In this document: piece after piece, positions 38,434-38,751 of the stretch | Numbering within the stretch: the stretch's first letter is position 1 | Layout: each line of letters opens with the position of its first letter | Origin: Tenacibaculum dicentrarchi | GTDB lineage: Bacteria > Bacteroidota > Bacteroidia > Flavobacteriales > Flavobacteriaceae | Length of the DNA: 38,751 nucleotides | Direction: 5' to 3' | NCBI RefSeq assembly: GCF_900239345.1 | Contig: NZ_OESZ01000005.1 | Span: 1-38,751, forward strand | Program-made: the position numbers and the translations under genes | The notes under the pieces: generated by a model | Seen by the model: only the letters and a program-made list of their open reading frames with translations | Told to the model about the DNA's origin: nothing | Databases searched by the model: none

Positions 38434-38600
38434 AATGTATGTGAAGTTAAAAAACAATTACGTTTTTAGCTAAGAAATAAAGGTCTTCTTATTTTAAATA
38501 TTAATTAATAGGCAAATTAATTAAGGTCTAATTAATGCTAAATGATGATAAGTTCGTTTGTATCTTTTGTTTTATGGGTTATATTTTATCCTGTTTATAC

Positions 38601-38605
38601 AACGG
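38601..38605. repeat. Target-site duplication AACGG, right copy
   Basis: Matches 4529-4533. Host sequence AAATGAAAAACTG follows and continues the split repeat unit. Confidence 0.7.
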
Positions 38606-38751
38606 AAATGAAAAACTGTGGGATTCTGACAAATATTACGCAAGAATCTGTCTGTAATTCTGAAATGAAAATGGCGGACTTTTAGCCTGTTTGCGAAATT
38701 AGGAATGAAAATTTAGACAAGTTAAACGCCCAATAAAAACGCTGAAAAATA
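38606..38751. other. Right half of the interrupted gene-less cassette
   Basis: Contains TTCTGACAAATATTACGC, ATGAAAATGGCGGAC and ATGAAAATTTAGACAAG, all paralogous to 3926-4310. No gene. The window ends within it. Confidence 0.7.

Larger units (their letters stand above)
37806..38600. other. Non-coding prophage end region
   Basis: About 795 bp without a gene, very AT-rich. It holds iterons (38039-38072), an inverted and direct repeat set (38230-38297), a terminator-like hairpin (38400-38433) and the terminal sequence. In Mu the corresponding end holds transposase sites and operators. A search for further transposase sites is the main gap in this annotation. Confidence 0.6.
4534..38601. mobile_element. 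Complete Mu-like transposable prophage
   Basis: About 34.07 kb with a MuA-like transposase, MuB-like ATPase, repressor, DUF3164 protein, Mu-type terminase, portal and capsid, contractile tail, endolysin and fibres. The left end begins TG; the right end is ...TTTATACA with CA overlapping the first base of the duplication. The ends were found by comparing the interrupted host repeat with its paralogue. Related motifs lie near both ends: AAAACGAAAAGTACC (4553-4567) on the left, and the reverse complement of GTATCTTTTGTTTT (38560-38573) on the right, giving AAAACAAAAGATAC. These may be transposase sites. The transposition genes are at the right end of the window. Confidence 0.9.

Noticed and set aside
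38535..38657. 40-residue plus-strand frame across the right prophage end
   Set aside because: It joins phage and host DNA at the insertion point and lies partly in a repeat, so it cannot be an old gene.

Overview
The window is from a low-GC member of the Bacteroidota, most likely a marine or host-associated Flavobacteriia. The grounds are strongly AT-rich DNA, A-rich leaders in place of Shine-Dalgarno sites, several boxes matching the Bacteroidota -7 consensus TAnnTTTG, and protein families familiar from flavobacterial genomes. It holds two things: a host array of gene-cassette-like units (1-4533, resuming at 38606) and a complete Mu-like transposable prophage (about 4534-38600, 34.07 kb) inserted in it.

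Host part. Four imperfect palindromes (3-130, 1463-1594, 3731-3925, 4311-4376) start with a TAACA-type core and end with CGTTAGC, CGTTAGG or CGTTAAC, much like integron attC sites. They bound same-strand units. One carries a PD-(D/E)XK-like nuclease with a partner (157-1468). One carries a MoxR-type AAA ATPase, a vWA-like protein and a 46-residue peptide (1625-3722). Two related units carry no gene, and the second of these is split by the prophage. No integrase is in the window.

Prophage. The ends were placed by comparing the split gene-less unit with its intact paralogue: joining 4533 to 38606 restores the paralogous sequence, and AACGG (or ACGG) is duplicated at both ends. From the right end leftward: 0.8 kb of non-coding DNA with iterons and inverted repeats; a CI-like repressor (37452-37805, +) facing a Ner/Cro-like gene (minus strand); then a leftward early operon with an unknown protein, MuA-like transposase, MuB-like ATPase, RecA-like ATPase, a DUF3164 protein and small genes. 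After that come a muramidase endolysin and a set of accessory genes including an NdpA-like nucleoid protein. The late genes form two divergent operons firing from 17936-18074. The rightward one carries TerS, TerL, a gp36-like protein, a portal-MuF-toxin fusion, tape measure, virion morphogenesis and tail completion. The leftward one carries protease/scaffold, capsid, sheath, tube, a frameshifted tail chaperone, tail hub, spike, baseplate and fibres. A short ABC ATPase module lies at the left end.

Most notable observations: (1) three tRNA-like structures on the early transcript, each ending 25-26 nt before a start codon, including that of the transposase; (2) the attC-like cassette array; (3) a portal-MuF-BECR-nuclease triple fusion followed by what looks like the fossil of the displaced C-terminus; (4) a lambda-type G GGA AAG slippery site joining the two halves of the tail chaperone; (5) a hairpin that would hide the start codon of the gene just before the endolysin; (6) an apparent D-E-E catalytic triad in the transposase. 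All family assignments come from reading motifs by eye; no database search was run.
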